Positions 1 through 5,982 of a stretch of DNA of 9,909 bases are shown here, piece after piece. Below the pieces are notes generated by a model. It had not been told where the DNA came from. It saw only the letters and a program-made list of their open reading frames with translations, and ran no database searches. Each line of letters begins with the position of its first letter. Position 1 is the first letter of the stretch. Source of the DNA: an uncultured Flavobacteriia bacterium. GTDB taxonomy: Bacteria; Bacteroidota; Bacteroidia; Flavobacteriales_D; Crocinitomicaceae. The position numbers and the translations under genes were made by a program. The stretch is taken from contig CAIYXD010000248.1 in the NCBI GenBank assembly GCA_903930085.1, positions 1-9,909 on the forward strand, read 5' to 3'.

Positions 1-615
1 ACCAACTAAGAAATTGTAGCCCATAAAAGAAATGATACCAACAATTAAACCGGCAACAGTAGTAACCATTGCTGTCATAATCCCAGGAGCAATAATCTTT
101 AACTCTAAGGACGTAGCATTTTGTAAATCTATAAAAACAACGACCATTCCGACAGTTGTACCAAGGAAACCAATCATCGGCGCAGCTCCGGCAGCAGTTG
201 CCAGGTAATTTAAACGCTGTTCCAAGCGTAAAATTTCAAATTTACCCGTGTTTTCAATCGTTGCAGCGATACTTTCATTCTTTGCACCAATGCGACTAAT
301 TCCTTTAGCTAGCATCCGCGCAATTGGACTTTGTGAAGCATCACACAATGCTTTAGCTTCGTCAATTCTACCACTTGAAATACTTGTTTTGATTCTTTCC
401 AAAAACCCTTGTTCTTCTTTCGAAGCTTTGGATAATGCTAGATACCGTTCCACAAAAACAAAAATGGCGTAACCAAACATAAGTAGTAGTATAAGGTTTA
501 TAAGCCAACCGATTCCACCATTTGATTGGTCAATGATATCCCATAATGGAACATCTTTCACTCCTGTTGCAGGTGCTTCACCTGTCGTAATTTGTAATAA
601 AAATGTAAAACTCAT
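1..615 (-). CDS. exbB: ExbB/TolQ/MotA-family proton-channel protein (partial, C-terminus off the window)
   Basis: I translated this by hand from the minus strand. It gives 205 uninterrupted codons from ATG at 615-613 to the window edge. An in-frame TAG two codons upstream makes this ATG the first possible start. Seen: a short N-terminal region, a first membrane segment at about residues 36-60 (GWLINLILLL...), a soluble stretch at about 62-135, then two family hallmark segments, AAPMIGFLGTTVGMVVVF (144-161) and APGIMTAMVTTVAGLIVGII (176-195), with the conserved Thr and Gly residues of the ExbB/TolQ proton path. Family knowledge: ExbB forms an inner-membrane pentamer with ExbD and uses the proton-motive force to drive TonB-dependent uptake. 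In Bacteroidota exbD, and often tonB, usually follow, which here would lie left of position 1. Probably only some 20-40 residues are missing. A TolQ-like or other MotA/TolQ/ExbB role cannot be excluded without the neighbours. Confidence 0.9.
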   Translation of the reverse strand, partial: MSFTFLLQITTGEAPATGVKDVPLWDIIDQSNGGIGWLINLILLLMFGYAIFVFVERYLALSKASKEEQGFLERIKTSISSGRIDEAKALCDASQSPIARMLAKGISRIGAKNESIAATIENTGKFEILRLEQRLNYLATAAGAAPMIGFLGTTVGMVVVFIDLQNATSLELKIIAPGIMTAMVTTVAGLIVGIISFMGYNFLVG

Positions 616-748
616 ACTCTAGTTACGTTAAAACAGTAAAAATATTGTAATTCAATCCGCAATATTTTATAACCTGTTTGTTAAATTAAAATTAAAAGAA
701 TCCGTTTTCAGTCTGTATGAGAACTTCTTCTAGTAACGCTACTTCACA

Positions 749-775
749 CAAGTTTTTAAGTAGTTAAAAGACTTG
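749..775. repeat. Inverted repeat / hairpin with 4-nt loop upstream of exbB
   Basis: The arms are CAAGT+TTTTAA (749-759) and TTAAAA+G+ACTTG (764-775). They form an 11-bp stem with one bulged G at 770 around the loop GTAG (760-763). Neither side is followed by a T-tract, so it does not look like an intrinsic terminator. It lies about 135 bp before the exbB start on the minus strand. It could be an operator or a structured leader element, or chance pairing in AT-rich DNA. Confidence 0.45.
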
Positions 776-807
776 CGCTCACAAAAATAAATTATTTTGG
801 GTTTATG

Positions 808-819
808 AAGGTGCACCTT
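808..819. repeat. Perfect 12-bp palindrome AAGGTGCACCTT
   Basis: AAGGTGCACCTT equals its own reverse complement with no spacer. It sits mid-way in the 287-bp gap between nhaD and exbB. A perfect dyad without a loop suits a dimeric DNA-binding protein better than an RNA hairpin. No regulator is identified and no second copy was noticed in the window. The function is unknown. Confidence 0.4.
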
Positions 820-856
820 TGAAATATTTAATGGCATCGAATTGTTGAAAACATTT

Positions 857-881
857 ACCAACTATTTTTCCGTTGGTTTTT
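857..881 (+). other. Short hairpin followed by T-run (terminator-like only on the plus strand)
   Basis: ACCAAC (857-862) pairs with GTTGGT (872-877) around a 9-nt loop, and five T residues follow at 877-881 when read on the plus strand. Both flanking genes are on the minus strand, where the sequence after the stem is AAATG rather than a U-tract. It is therefore not a good intrinsic terminator for nhaD, although it lies about 25 bp beyond the nhaD stop codon. Apart from this hairpin and the two inverted repeats nearer exbB, I see nothing in the 616-902 gap. There is no convincing small gene and no clear TAnnTTTG promoter for exbB. Confidence 0.3.
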
Positions 882-902
882 AACGAAATGCTAACGCCAA
901 AT

Positions 903-2234
903 TTAGCTAATAGCCATAAAAACCCCAACGCCTGCAAGATAACCAATCAGTGCGAGCAAGGAGATTTTCTTGAAATACCAGAAAAAGGAGATTTTTTCCA
1001 TTCCCATTGCTACAACTCCGGCTGCAGAACCAATGATTAATATACTTCCGCCTGTTCCTGCTGCGTACGCTATAAAATGCCAAACTGTTGCATCCGTTGC
1101 GTCCCGAAACATCCCAATACTTGCTGCTACCAGCGGAACGTTATCAATAATGGAGGAGCTAATTCCAAGCAGTGTGACAAAAACATATTCAGGAATTGCA
1201 GCGCTAACTTGTCCGCCAAAAGTAAAAATGATTCCCAAGGTTTCCATTGCTGCAACTGTCATTAAGATTCCTAGAAAAAACAAGATGGAGGGCATTTCAA
1301 TTTTGGTCAGTGCTTTCATTGTTGGTCCGAGCACCTGATTTTCTCCTTCCAATTGTGTGAGTGTGAAATTTCTATTGGTTATTATTTCTGCAATAATTGA
1401 AAAAACAGATAAAGCTAATAGCATTCCAATGTAAGGAGGAAGGTGGGTAATTGTTTTAAATATTGGAACAAAAACGATCAGAAATAAGCCAAGAAACAAC
1501 ATTAAAGCGCTGTATTTATTTTGTTTTTCAACTGTTTCAATTTCTTCGATCGATCCATTGAATATTTTAAAATTGGAGGCGATAATTAATGGAACAAGCA
1601 CAGATATTAACGATGGAAGAAATAACAAAGTCATTAATTTACCCGATGTAACTTTTCCAGCCATCCACAACATGGTAGTTGTTACGTCACCAATCGGAGT
1701 CCACGCGCCACCAGCATTTGCAGCAATGATGATAAGCCCAGCAAACCACATTCTGTCGTCTTTATTTGGTATAACTTTTCTTAGAATACTTATTAAAACA
1801 ATTGTTGCGGTTAAATTATCAATGATGGCGGATAATACAAAAGCAAAAGAACAAATAATCCAAAGAAGCGAACGTTTTTTTTTGGTTTTAATCATTTTTT
1901 TGATTGCACCAAATCCATCAAAATGGTCAATCATTTCAACAATCGCCATTGCGCCTATCAAGAAAATAAGTATTTCTGCCGTTTTTCCAATATGGTGCAG
2001 TAGCGTTACCTCCAGAAGATTTTTTTTTGCTTCTAAAGTAAAATTACGAATATCCGATAAGGTTCCAGATTGTGGATCAAACCAGTTGGAAAAAGAATCT
2101 AGTCCAAGCGCAATAGTTGCCCAGCAAATACTCATCATCAATAAAGCAGGAATAAGTTTGTCCAATTTGGTAACGCGTTCCAGTGCAATTGCAATGTATC
2201 CAATAAAGAAAACCAGAATTATAAAACTTTCCAT
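903..2234 (-). CDS. nhaD: NhaD-type sodium:proton antiporter
   Basis: A 443-residue, very hydrophobic inner-membrane protein of the ion-transporter superfamily. NhaD proteins exchange cytoplasmic Na+ (or Li+) for external H+, for salt and alkaline pH tolerance. Seen: two pseudo-repeats, each with an IIDN motif, SAIIDNLTATIV at about 135-146 and SSIIDNVPLVAA at about 360-371. Each is followed by a Gly/Thr-rich re-entrant-type segment, ANAGGAWTPIGDVTTT (172-187) and GTGGSILIIGSAAGV (393-407). The paired Asp-Asn motifs and AGGAWTPIGD are characteristic of NhaD. A hydrophilic loop at about 222-242 separates the halves. Length and both ends look complete. ATG is at 2234, only 13 bp after the stop of the upstream dehydrogenase, with no terminator or promoter between, so the two are probably co-transcribed. 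The gene contains two A9 runs on its coding strand (1875-1883 and 2020-2028), both in frame. Confidence 0.93.
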   Translation of the reverse strand: MESFIILVFFIGYIAIALERVTKLDKLIPALLMMSICWATIALGLDSFSNWFDPQSGTLSDIRNFTLEAKKNLLEVTLLHHIGKTAEILIFLIGAMAIVEMIDHFDGFGAIKKMIKTKKKRSLLWIICSFAFVLSAIIDNLTATIVLISILRKVIPNKDDRMWFAGLIIIAANAGGAWTPIGDVTTTMLWMAGKVTSGKLMTLLFLPSLISVLVPLIIASNFKIFNGSIEEIETVEKQNKYSALMLFLGLFLIVFVPIFKTITHLPPYIGMLLALSVFSIIAEIITNRNFTLTQLEGENQVLGPTMKALTKIEMPSILFFLGILMTVAAMETLGIIFTFGGQVSAAIPEYVFVTLLGISSSIIDNVPLVAASIGMFRDATDATVWHFIAYAAGTGGSILIIGSAAGVVAMGMEKISFFWYFKKISLLALIGYLAGVGVFMAIS

Positions 2235-2247
2235 GGCAAGTTATAGA

Positions 2248-3501
2248 TTAAACTAATTGATTTAAGGCAATTTCGAAAGCAGCTTTAGCGATTCCAGTCT
2301 GCTTAGGATTTTTAGTATGTGCATTTACAAGTGCTTTTTTGATGGTGTCACTCGTATCGGTGAAAATTCCCTGATCCGTTATTTCAGTATGATCAGAACT
2401 CATCAAATAAGCAAATACTCTTGCCATCCCACAATTGGAAATAAAGTCTGGAATAATAGATATAGTATTGTCCGCTTTATCTGCGATAGGTCCGAAGAAA
2501 ATTTCCGGATCTGCAAAAGGCACATTTGCGCCAGATGAAATAACTTCCATACCTCCAGCAATCATCCGATTCAATTGGTCTTCTGTAATCATTCTTGATC
2601 CAGCACATGGAATAAAAACTTCCGCTTTTAAATCCCATATTCTGCTATTCATTTCGTCATAAGGAATTAAATTCGAATGCGCCAATTCATTTCCATTCTT
2701 TGTTAGGAAAAGGGTTCTTATTTCTTCTAGGGAAAATCCATTCTCATTGATTAATCCGCCAACTCGGTCAATAATCCCGACTATTTTAGCTCCTTGTTGC
2801 GCTAAATAATATGCTCCTGCAGATCCAACATTCCCCCAACCTTGAACAATTACTTTTTTTCCAACGACAGAATTTTGGGATATTGAGCCCGTCGAAGTAC
2901 CCCAAATTGCATAAAAATGCTTAATGGATTCAGCGACGCCATAACCGGTAATCATATCAGCAACGACATATTTTCTGGAAACATCCGGGGAATACAATGG
3001 ATCTTCCAAAGCTTTCAATACGCCATGACGCAATTGACCAATTCTTTTAATTTTCTGCCCTTCTTTCGGTTGAAAATGTCCGTTTAAAACACCTTCTTGC
3101 GGATGCCAAATACCGCAGTTCTCAGTCATTGGAATCACTTCGTGTATTTCATCTACGTTCAAATCGCCACCAGTTCCGTAGTAATGTTTTAATATTGGCG
3201 TAACGGCAGCATACCATCTTTTTAGAACGCCTTCTTTTCTTGGGTCTTTCGGATCAAAATTAATTCCGGATTTAGCACCACCAATTGGCGGACCTGCAAC
3301 GGTAAATTTAACTTCCATCGTTTTTGCAAGCGACTCAACTTCTCGTTTATCCAATCCATTTCGCATGCGTGTTCCTCCGCCAGCAGCGCCACCTCTAAGA
3401 GAATTGATTACAACCCATCCTTCCGCTTCCGTTTCTGAATCTTTCCATTCGAAAACGATTTCTGGACGTTTATTCTCAAATTTCTCTAGTAAATCTTTCA
3501 T
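2248..3501 (-). CDS. Glu/Leu/Phe/Val (ELFV) family amino-acid dehydrogenase
   Basis: A 417-residue cytoplasmic dehydrogenase that reversibly deaminates an L-amino acid to a 2-oxoacid plus ammonium with NAD(P). Seen: the N-terminal dimerisation/catalytic domain carries GGGTRMR (41-47), a lysine at 65, and PPIGGAKSG (71-79), whose K77 corresponds to the catalytic lysine region. GTGGDLNVDE (109-118) carries the likely catalytic Asp113. The Rossmann domain has VIVQGWGNVGSAGA (217-230), giving GxGxxG, with IIDR at 243-246. An Asp (D245) at the end of the second strand favours NAD over NADP. PCAG (298-301) and SSGAN (322-326) match the family's C-terminal motifs. The length fits glutamate dehydrogenase better than the shorter leucine dehydrogenases, but the active-site region PPIGGAKSG/GGDLNVDE is not that of classical hexameric GdhA, so I leave the substrate open. 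ATG at 3501 follows a candidate -7 promoter element. nhaD follows 13 bp downstream. Confidence 0.92.
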   Translation of the reverse strand: MKDLLEKFENKRPEIVFEWKDSETEAEGWVVINSLRGGAAGGGTRMRNGLDKREVESLAKTMEVKFTVAGPPIGGAKSGINFDPKDPRKEGVLKRWYAAVTPILKHYYGTGGDLNVDEIHEVIPMTENCGIWHPQEGVLNGHFQPKEGQKIKRIGQLRHGVLKALEDPLYSPDVSRKYVVADMITGYGVAESIKHFYAIWGTSTGSISQNSVVGKKVIVQGWGNVGSAGAYYLAQQGAKIVGIIDRVGGLINENGFSLEEIRTLFLTKNGNELAHSNLIPYDEMNSRIWDLKAEVFIPCAGSRMITEDQLNRMIAGGMEVISSGANVPFADPEIFFGPIADKADNTISIIPDFISNCGMARVFAYLMSSDHTEITDQGIFTDTSDTIKKALVNAHTKNPKQTGIAKAAFEIALNQLV

Positions 3502-3523
3502 ATTTCTTTTTGTTTAACGCATG

Positions 3524-3531
3524 CAAAGTTA
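3524..3531 (-). promoter_or_regulatory. Candidate Bacteroidota -7 element for the dehydrogenase-nhaD operon
   Basis: On the minus strand this reads TAACTTTG, a perfect match to TAnnTTTG, the -7 box recognised by the Bacteroidota primary sigma factor. Transcription would start near 3518-3520, leaving a leader of roughly 17-20 nt ending in an A-rich stretch before ATG at 3501. No good TTG is present at the expected -33 spacing, so the call rests on the -7 match and its position. Confidence 0.45.
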
Positions 3532-3616
3532 ACAAAGTAAAACAATGCGAAGTGCATCTTTTTTGTAAAGAAATGCTATCTTTTGATTAAGAAATAGTAA
3601 AAAAGGAGCTAATTCT

Positions 3617-4690
3617 TTAACCTACAATGTGCAAAACACCACAAATTGTATTTTTTTCTGCGCCAGTAACGGAAGCAAGGGCATTCGGAATTTTTTCTAG
3701 ATAAAGTGCTCCTAAATAAGCGAAAACAATGGCTTCTTTAAAATCAATCAATTCTGTTCCTGGAAGCACCACTTCTCCATTGAAATAATGTGCAATCCGT
3801 TCAATCAGAAAATTATTCTTTCCACCGCCACCAGTAATAAAAACCGATTTCAGGTTGTTTTCATTTAGTTTTTGACTTATTTGAATAGCAATGTGTTCCA
3901 CAACTGTCCTTAAATTATTTTCAATTTCCTTGTCAAATTTCAATAAAGGATAAAAATATTCCTCCATCCATTCTGTCCCGAGCGATTTAGGACCAGAAAG
4001 GGCATAGTATTCCAAAGAATTTAGTAAGTCCAATAAAAAGAAATTTATTTCTCCGGAGGCTGCTATTTCGCCATTTTTATCAAATTTTAGGTCTTTTGAA
4101 AGTGCTAATTTATTTAAAGGTAAATTCCCCGGACAAATATCAAATGCTAGAATAGCGTTATTCTTTTTGAAGCTAACATTTGAAAATCCGCCAATATTTA
4201 AAAAAGATTCAGCCAATCCACCAAATAATCCAAAATCACCAATTGGAACTAACGGTGCACCTTGACCACCAGCAATAATGTCTCTTGAACGAAAATCGTT
4301 AACAACGGAAATTCCAGTTTCATAAGAAATTGTTGATCCGCAACCAATTTGCAAGGTGAATCCATTGCCTGGTTGGTGCAAAATAGTTTGCCCATGGCTT
4401 GCAATCGCAGCAATTGATTTTTTTTGTATGTTGTTTTTTTGAATGAAATTATTCACGCAGTCTGCAAAAAAATGCCCAAGTTCTTTATCCAACATGCACA
4501 TTGCTGGAACAGAATAGTTTGGTGCGTCAATTAATTTCTCAAGAATTTCTGGATAAAATTGGTACGTTTCACTGTGCAGGAGACGAAACGTATGTGCTTG
4601 ATTATCGGATAGTTCAAATTCCACATGTGCCAAATCTACTCCATCCAAGGAGGTTCCAGACATCAATCCAATAATTTCCAATTTTCTCAT
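3617..4690 (-). CDS. anmK: Anhydro-N-acetylmuramic acid kinase
   Basis: A 357-residue cytoplasmic kinase of the ASKHA fold, close to the family's usual length. It phosphorylates and hydrolyses 1,6-anhydro-MurNAc to MurNAc-6-phosphate in peptidoglycan recycling. Seen: the N-terminal ATP-binding motif GLMSGTSLDGVD (8-19), ASHGQTI (97-103), VNDFRSRDIIAGGQGAPLVP (130-149), NIGGFSN (165-171), FDICPGN (183-189), the GPKSLGTEW segment (233-241), TGGGGKNN (286-293) and KEAIVFAYLG (318-327). The probable catalytic base is D184. Odd: the usual FDTGPGN reads FDICPGN, and the downstream Asp of that motif in proteobacterial enzymes is Asn193 here. I believe similar variants occur in other Bacteroidota, so loss of function is unlikely. 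No murQ etherase is adjacent. ATG at 4690 faces the acyl-CoA dehydrogenase across a 79-bp divergent region. Confidence 0.95.
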   Translation of the reverse strand: MRKLEIIGLMSGTSLDGVDLAHVEFELSDNQAHTFRLLHSETYQFYPEILEKLIDAPNYSVPAMCMLDKELGHFFADCVNNFIQKNNIQKKSIAAIASHGQTILHQPGNGFTLQIGCGSTISYETGISVVNDFRSRDIIAGGQGAPLVPIGDFGLFGGLAESFLNIGGFSNVSFKKNNAILAFDICPGNLPLNKLALSKDLKFDKNGEIAASGEINFFLLDLLNSLEYYALSGPKSLGTEWMEEYFYPLLKFDKEIENNLRTVVEHIAIQISQKLNENNLKSVFITGGGGKNNFLIERIAHYFNGEVVLPGTELIDFKEAIVFAYLGALYLEKIPNALASVTGAEKNTICGVLHIVG

Positions 4691-4704
4691 ACTATTTTAA
4701 AGGT

Positions 4705-4735
4705 GAAAAATAAAATAATTCCTTTAAATTTGCAA
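4705..4735 (-). promoter_or_regulatory. Possible anmK promoter (-33 TTG and imperfect -7 box)
   Basis: Read on the minus strand, TTG (4735-4733) is followed after 20 nt by TATTTTTC (4712-4705), which matches TAnnTTTG at all but the last position. The spacing is in the range described for Bacteroidota promoters. The transcript would begin about 8-10 nt before ATG at 4690, a very short leader. AT-rich sequence makes chance matches likely, so this is tentative. Confidence 0.25.
4725..4732 (+). promoter_or_regulatory. Candidate -7 element for the acyl-CoA dehydrogenase
   Basis: TAAATTTG on the plus strand is a perfect TAnnTTTG match. It predicts a start of transcription near 4737-4739 and a leader of about 30 nt before ATG at 4770. 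No TTG lies at the normal -33 distance. The same octamer occurs just upstream of gldJ on the other strand. It lies inside the tentative anmK promoter, which reads in the opposite direction. Confidence 0.45.
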
Positions 4736-4769
4736 CCATTGAGATATAAATATTAAAATAAGATATTGT

Positions 4770-5912
4770 ATGAATTTTGAACTTACGGAAGAGCAATTGG
4801 CGGTAAAAGAAGCAGCAAGAGATTTTGCTCAAAATGTTTTGAAGCCAGAAGTTATTGAAAGGGATAGAGAACAACGTTTTCCTGTGGAAGAGATGAAGCA
4901 ACTCGGAGAATTGGGTTTTATGGGTATGATGGTTGACCCAAAATATGGCGGTAGCGGAATGGATACTTTGTCGTATGTTTTGGCAATGGAAGAAATTTCT
5001 AAAGTAGATGCTTCTGCTTCTGTTTGTATGTCCGTAAATAATTCTTTGGTTTGCTGGGGATTGGAAAAGTTTGGATCGGAAGAGCAAAAACAAAAATATT
5101 TAGTTCCACTTGCTAAAGGGGAGAAAATTGGCGCGTTCTGTTTGTCAGAACCGGAAGCTGGTTCGGATGCAACATCTCAGCGAACTACTGCAATCGATAA
5201 TGGGGATCATTACATATTAAACGGAACAAAAAACTGGATTACAAACGGTTCTTCTGCTTCTGTTTACCTGGTAATTGCACAAACGAATGTGGAAGCTGGA
5301 CACAAAGGCATCAATGCTTTCATCATTGAAAGAGGAATGGAAGGTTTTATTGTTGGCGCAAAAGAAGATAAAATGGGGATTCGTGGAAGCGATACACATA
5401 CTTTATTGTTCAATGATGTGAAAGTTCCAAAGGAAAACAGAATCGGTGAAGATGGATTTGGATTTAAATTCGCCATGAAAGTTCTTGCTGGTGGGAGAAT
5501 TGGAATTGCTGCTCAAGCTCTTGGAATTGCTGGTGGCGCATTTGAATTGTCTGTTGCTTATTCCAAGGAACGAAAAGCGTTTGGTAAGGAAATATACAAG
5601 CACCAAGCAATCGCGTTTAAAATCGCTGATATGGCAACTGAAATTGAAGCTGCAAAGCTATTGGTTTACCGTTCTGCAATCGATAAGGATATGGGAAGAG
5701 ATTATGGTCAATCCAGTGCAATGGCGAAATTATATGCGTCAAAAGTTGCGATGGAACAAACGACAGAGGCTGTTCAGATTCATGGTGGTTACGGTTACGT
5801 TAAGGAATACCATGTGGAACGTTTGATGCGTGATGCTAAGATTACTCAAATTTACGAAGGTACTTCTGAAGTGCAAAAAATTGTTATTTCAAGAGGCGTT
5901 TTAGGAGCTTAA
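4770..5912 (+). CDS. Acyl-CoA dehydrogenase (short/medium-chain type)
   Basis: A 380-residue FAD enzyme that introduces the 2,3-trans double bond into acyl-CoA, the first step of beta-oxidation or of branched-chain amino-acid breakdown, passing electrons to ETF. Seen: the N-terminal helical domain, then the first family signature FCLSEPEAGSD (123-133), the FAD/substrate-contact segment NGTKNWITNG (151-160), RGSDTH, and the C-terminal helical domain with QIHGGYGY (336-343) and QIYEGTSEVQK (360-370). E363 aligns with the catalytic glutamate of short- and medium-chain dehydrogenases (the E of YEGT). Isovaleryl-type enzymes carry it elsewhere, so a butyryl-CoA-like role is the best guess, though chain length cannot be read from sequence alone. 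It is complete, the only plus-strand gene here, transcribed alone and closed by a strong terminator 45 bp downstream. Confidence 0.95.
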   Translation: MNFELTEEQLAVKEAARDFAQNVLKPEVIERDREQRFPVEEMKQLGELGFMGMMVDPKYGGSGMDTLSYVLAMEEISKVDASASVCMSVNNSLVCWGLEKFGSEEQKQKYLVPLAKGEKIGAFCLSEPEAGSDATSQRTTAIDNGDHYILNGTKNWITNGSSASVYLVIAQTNVEAGHKGINAFIIERGMEGFIVGAKEDKMGIRGSDTHTLLFNDVKVPKENRIGEDGFGFKFAMKVLAGGRIGIAAQALGIAGGAFELSVAYSKERKAFGKEIYKHQAIAFKIADMATEIEAAKLLVYRSAIDKDMGRDYGQSSAMAKLYASKVAMEQTTEAVQIHGGYGYVKEYHVERLMRDAKITQIYEGTSEVQKIVISRGVLGA

Positions 5913-5956
5913 TTGCTTCGGTAAAATAGTTTGTAACAGAATTTAGTATAAGTAGG

Positions 5957-5982
5957 AGGGAAGTGAAAGCTTCCCTTTTTTT
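5957..5982 (+). terminator. Rho-independent terminator of the acyl-CoA dehydrogenase gene
   Basis: AGGGAAG (5957-5963) pairs perfectly with CTTCCCT (5970-5976) around the loop TGAAAG, followed by a T-run (5976-5982). The T-run ends on the first two bases of the convergent murF stop codon (TAA, read from 5983 to 5981). On the minus strand the stem is not followed by a U-tract, so it serves mainly the plus-strand gene. Confidence 0.85.

Noticed and set aside
248..472. Plus-strand open frame near the left edge
   Set aside because: It is antisense to the ExbB-family gene, whose membrane segments and motifs read cleanly on the minus strand.
857..881. Intrinsic terminator for nhaD
   Set aside because: The T-run is on the plus-strand side of the stem, the wrong side for nhaD. 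The stem is only 6 bp with a 9-nt loop.
970..1338. Plus-strand open frame of 122 codons
   Set aside because: It is antisense to the nhaD 3' half. Its Ala/Pro/Ile-rich composition is what the complement of a membrane-protein gene gives.
1558..2256. A 232-codon plus-strand open frame opposite nhaD
   Set aside because: It lies antisense to a clear NhaD gene with all family motifs. The predicted protein is a low-complexity Ile/Ser-rich shadow with no recognisable domain.
3532..3616. Terminator after anmK
   Set aside because: Only a 4-bp ATGC/GCAT hairpin near 3543-3556 was found, with the T-run on the plus side. That is too weak to call, so anmK may read through towards the dehydrogenase operon.
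4692..5093. Minus-strand open frame of 133 codons beside anmK
   Set aside because: It overlaps the strongly supported acyl-CoA dehydrogenase on the opposite strand, has a Phe/His/Ser-rich composition, and occupies the divergent promoter region.
5485..5826. Plus-strand open frame of 113 codons within the acyl-CoA dehydrogenase
   Set aside because: It is an out-of-frame shadow inside a complete gene with intact signatures.
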